Of a stretch of DNA of 6,662 bases, positions 5,977-6,662 are shown in pieces (positions within the stretch are counted from its first letter, which is position 1; each line of letters opens with the position of its first letter). This DNA comes from Flavobacteriales bacterium. Its GTDB lineage: Bacteria > Bacteroidota > Bacteroidia > Flavobacteriales_D > SKUL01. The DNA is taken from NCBI GenBank assembly GCA_007129985.1, contig SKUL01000113.1, forward strand, positions 1-6,662, given 5' to 3'. A model generated the notes under the pieces. The model was not told where the DNA came from and did not search any database. It was given only the letters and a program-made list of their open reading frames with translations. The position numbers and the translations under genes are program-made.

Positions 5977-6467
5977 GGCTCAACAATAAGTTGCTCTGGG
6001 TTCTCCAAAATCCACTGCTGTTTTTCCTGGGGTAGAGCATCGAACTCATCCTGCGTGATGGAATTGGGCTCACCGGGTTGTTGCATTTGGAGGTATTGCT
6101 CAGGGTTTTGTTCAATCCACTCACTTTTTTGCTGCGAGTATTGGTCTTCATTTGCCGACGGAAGTGGAAAACCCAGCGACATTGCTCCTTTTTGTTTCAC
6201 GGTGATTCCTCTCAATCGGAGCTGCTCCATCGCTTCTATTCGCTGTGCTTCGGTTTCGTATGTAAAATAAACCCAGTTTTGTGAAGCGATTTTCGTTACA
6301 GTGATTCCTTCGGCTTCTTCCAACACGATGATAACTTTCTTCATGTCATCCCGATTAGGCGAAATAACTTCTATCCCAGTCTGATTAGCTTCTTCGTTTT
6401 GCCCCGTTAAAGCGGGCGACAACGCGAGAAGGATTGCTGACAAAAGTGCTATTCTAAGACGTTTCAC
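5973..6467 (-). CDS. Small exported protein with duplicated W-I-x-x-N-P-E-Q motif
   Basis: A 164-aa protein read from a GTG at 6467. An in-frame TAA lies at 6489-6491 and no other usual start codon sits between, so GTG is well supported. An AAAAAAGG stretch upstream is a possible but distant ribosome-binding site. A signal peptide spans residues 1-22 (MKRLRIALLSAILLALSPALTG). Residues ~30-95 form an alpha/beta segment ('KKVIIVLEEAEGITVTKIASQNWVYFTY', 'EAMEQLRLRGI') whose pattern suggests a small ferredoxin-like or heavy-metal-associated-like fold, but without metal-binding Cys. The C-terminal third has two related helices: 'KSEWIEQNPEQY' (114-125) and 'KQQWILENPEQL' (149-160), the second preceded by 'ITQDEFDALPQE'. 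Similar short tails occur in small secreted Bacteroidota proteins. Its TGA overlaps the next gene's ATG, which suggests it works with the large T9SS substrate, perhaps as a periplasmic partner (inference). I do not recognise a named family. Confidence 0.85.
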   Translation of the reverse strand: MKRLRIALLSAILLALSPALTGQNEEANQTGIEVISPNRDDMKKVIIVLEEAEGITVTKIASQNWVYFTYETEAQRIEAMEQLRLRGITVKQKGAMSLGFPLPSANEDQYSQQKSEWIEQNPEQYLQMQQPGEPNSITQDEFDALPQEKQQWILENPEQLIVEP

Positions 6468-6498
6468 GACAGCTAAAATAGTCCTTTTTTAATTGGTT

Positions 6499-6509
6499 AA
6501 GAAGTTCTT
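6499..6509. promoter_or_regulatory. Short palindrome AAGAA-G-TTCTT upstream of the operon
   Basis: AAGAA (6499-6503) and TTCTT (6505-6509) are perfect inverted arms around one base, 32 bases upstream of the GTG at 6467. The position would suit an operator, but an AT-rich 5-bp arm can arise by chance and no regulator is encoded nearby. Confidence 0.2.
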
Positions 6510-6543
6510 TAAGGTTTATGGTGAATAGCCACTTGTTCATAAA

Positions 6544-6573
6544 AAACCCCCGACGATTGCTCGCCGGGGGTTT
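6544..6573 (-). terminator. Intrinsic terminator, strongest on the minus strand
   Basis: AAACCCCCG (6544-6552) pairs with CGGGGGTTT (6565-6573). After one A-C mismatch there are three more pairs, CGA/TCG (6554-6556 and 6561-6563), with a TTGC loop. On the minus strand the GC stem is followed by six T's (complement of 6541-6546), a classical intrinsic terminator for the gene entering from the right. On the plus strand only TTT follows, so it could act weakly in that direction. It separates the right-edge gene from the operon starting at 6467. Confidence 0.85.
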
Positions 6574-6632
6574 CTGCTTGTTGCACCTAACCTAACAGCG
6601 CCCAAAGGATCTGTCAAGGTTGGATAAAGTGA

Positions 6633-6662
6633 TTACATCACAATCAGTCGCTCGGTAGCGAA
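6633..6662 (-). CDS. 3' end of a gene entering from the right edge (partial)
   Basis: The last nine codons before a TAA (6633-6635) read FATERLIVM. A hydrophobic ending of the R-L-I-V type is common for the final strand of T9SS sorting tails, and the terminator at 6544-6573 follows about 60 bases downstream. This fits a minus-strand gene that ends here. The visible part is too short to assign a family, and the frame could be open by chance. Confidence 0.4.
   Translation of the reverse strand, partial: FATERLIVM

Larger units (their letters stand above)
4024..6467 (-). other. Two-gene operon with ATGA overlap
   Basis: The 164-aa gene ends in TGA at 5975-5973 and the 650-aa gene begins with ATG at 5976-5974, a 4-base ATGA overlap. 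Such an overlap normally means one transcript and re-initiation of the same ribosome, so production of the big secreted protein is probably tied to that of the small one. No convincing promoter was found upstream of 6467. A TATTTTAG box (6473-6480) is one mismatch from TAnnTTTG but sits only 5 bases from the GTG and has no upstream partner box. Confidence 0.75.

Overview
The window looks like a chromosomal segment from a member of the Bacteroidota, probably a marine or environmental Flavobacteriales-type organism. Three things point there: two complete minus-strand proteins end in type IX secretion (T9SS) type A sorting domains, a third belongs to the secreted, tail-fibre-like repertoire common in this phylum, and the one convincing promoter fits the Bacteroidota consensus (TTG ... 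TAnnTTTG). Start codons have no clear Shine-Dalgarno sequence, as expected in this phylum. The family assignments come from recognising sequence patterns, not from a database search.

All recognisable genes are on the minus strand, so the window reads from right to left. At the right edge are the last nine codons of another gene (6633-6662), followed by a strong hairpin terminator (6544-6573). Next comes a two-gene unit: a small exported protein with a GTG start (5973-6467), then a 650-aa CUB-containing T9SS substrate (4024-5976). The stop of the first and the start of the second overlap as ATGA. A 138-base gap holds a good promoter (3911-3945) for a 434-aa exported tail-fibre-like protein (2581-3885). 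Just downstream is an S74 intramolecular-chaperone module (1989-2504) with no ATG start and no signal peptide. It is probably the 3' remnant of a broken or recombined tail-fibre-like gene.

The left part holds a 453-aa T9SS-sorted protein with no recognised enzymatic domain (231-1592). It is flanked on both sides by direct copies of a structured intergenic repeat of about 150-170 bp (33-202 and 1726-1873), built from inverted GTAGC/GCTAC arms around an ACTTCGACAGGCTCAGCA core.

Taken together, every gene encodes an exported or cell-surface protein. No metabolic, RNA or transposase gene is present. The most interesting points are the repeat-flanked single-gene arrangement, the decayed junction between the tail-fibre-like body and its S74 chaperone, and the translationally coupled pair in which a small protein with two W-I-x-x-N-P-E-Q motifs precedes a large T9SS substrate. 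No complete undescribed system can be demonstrated from this window alone.
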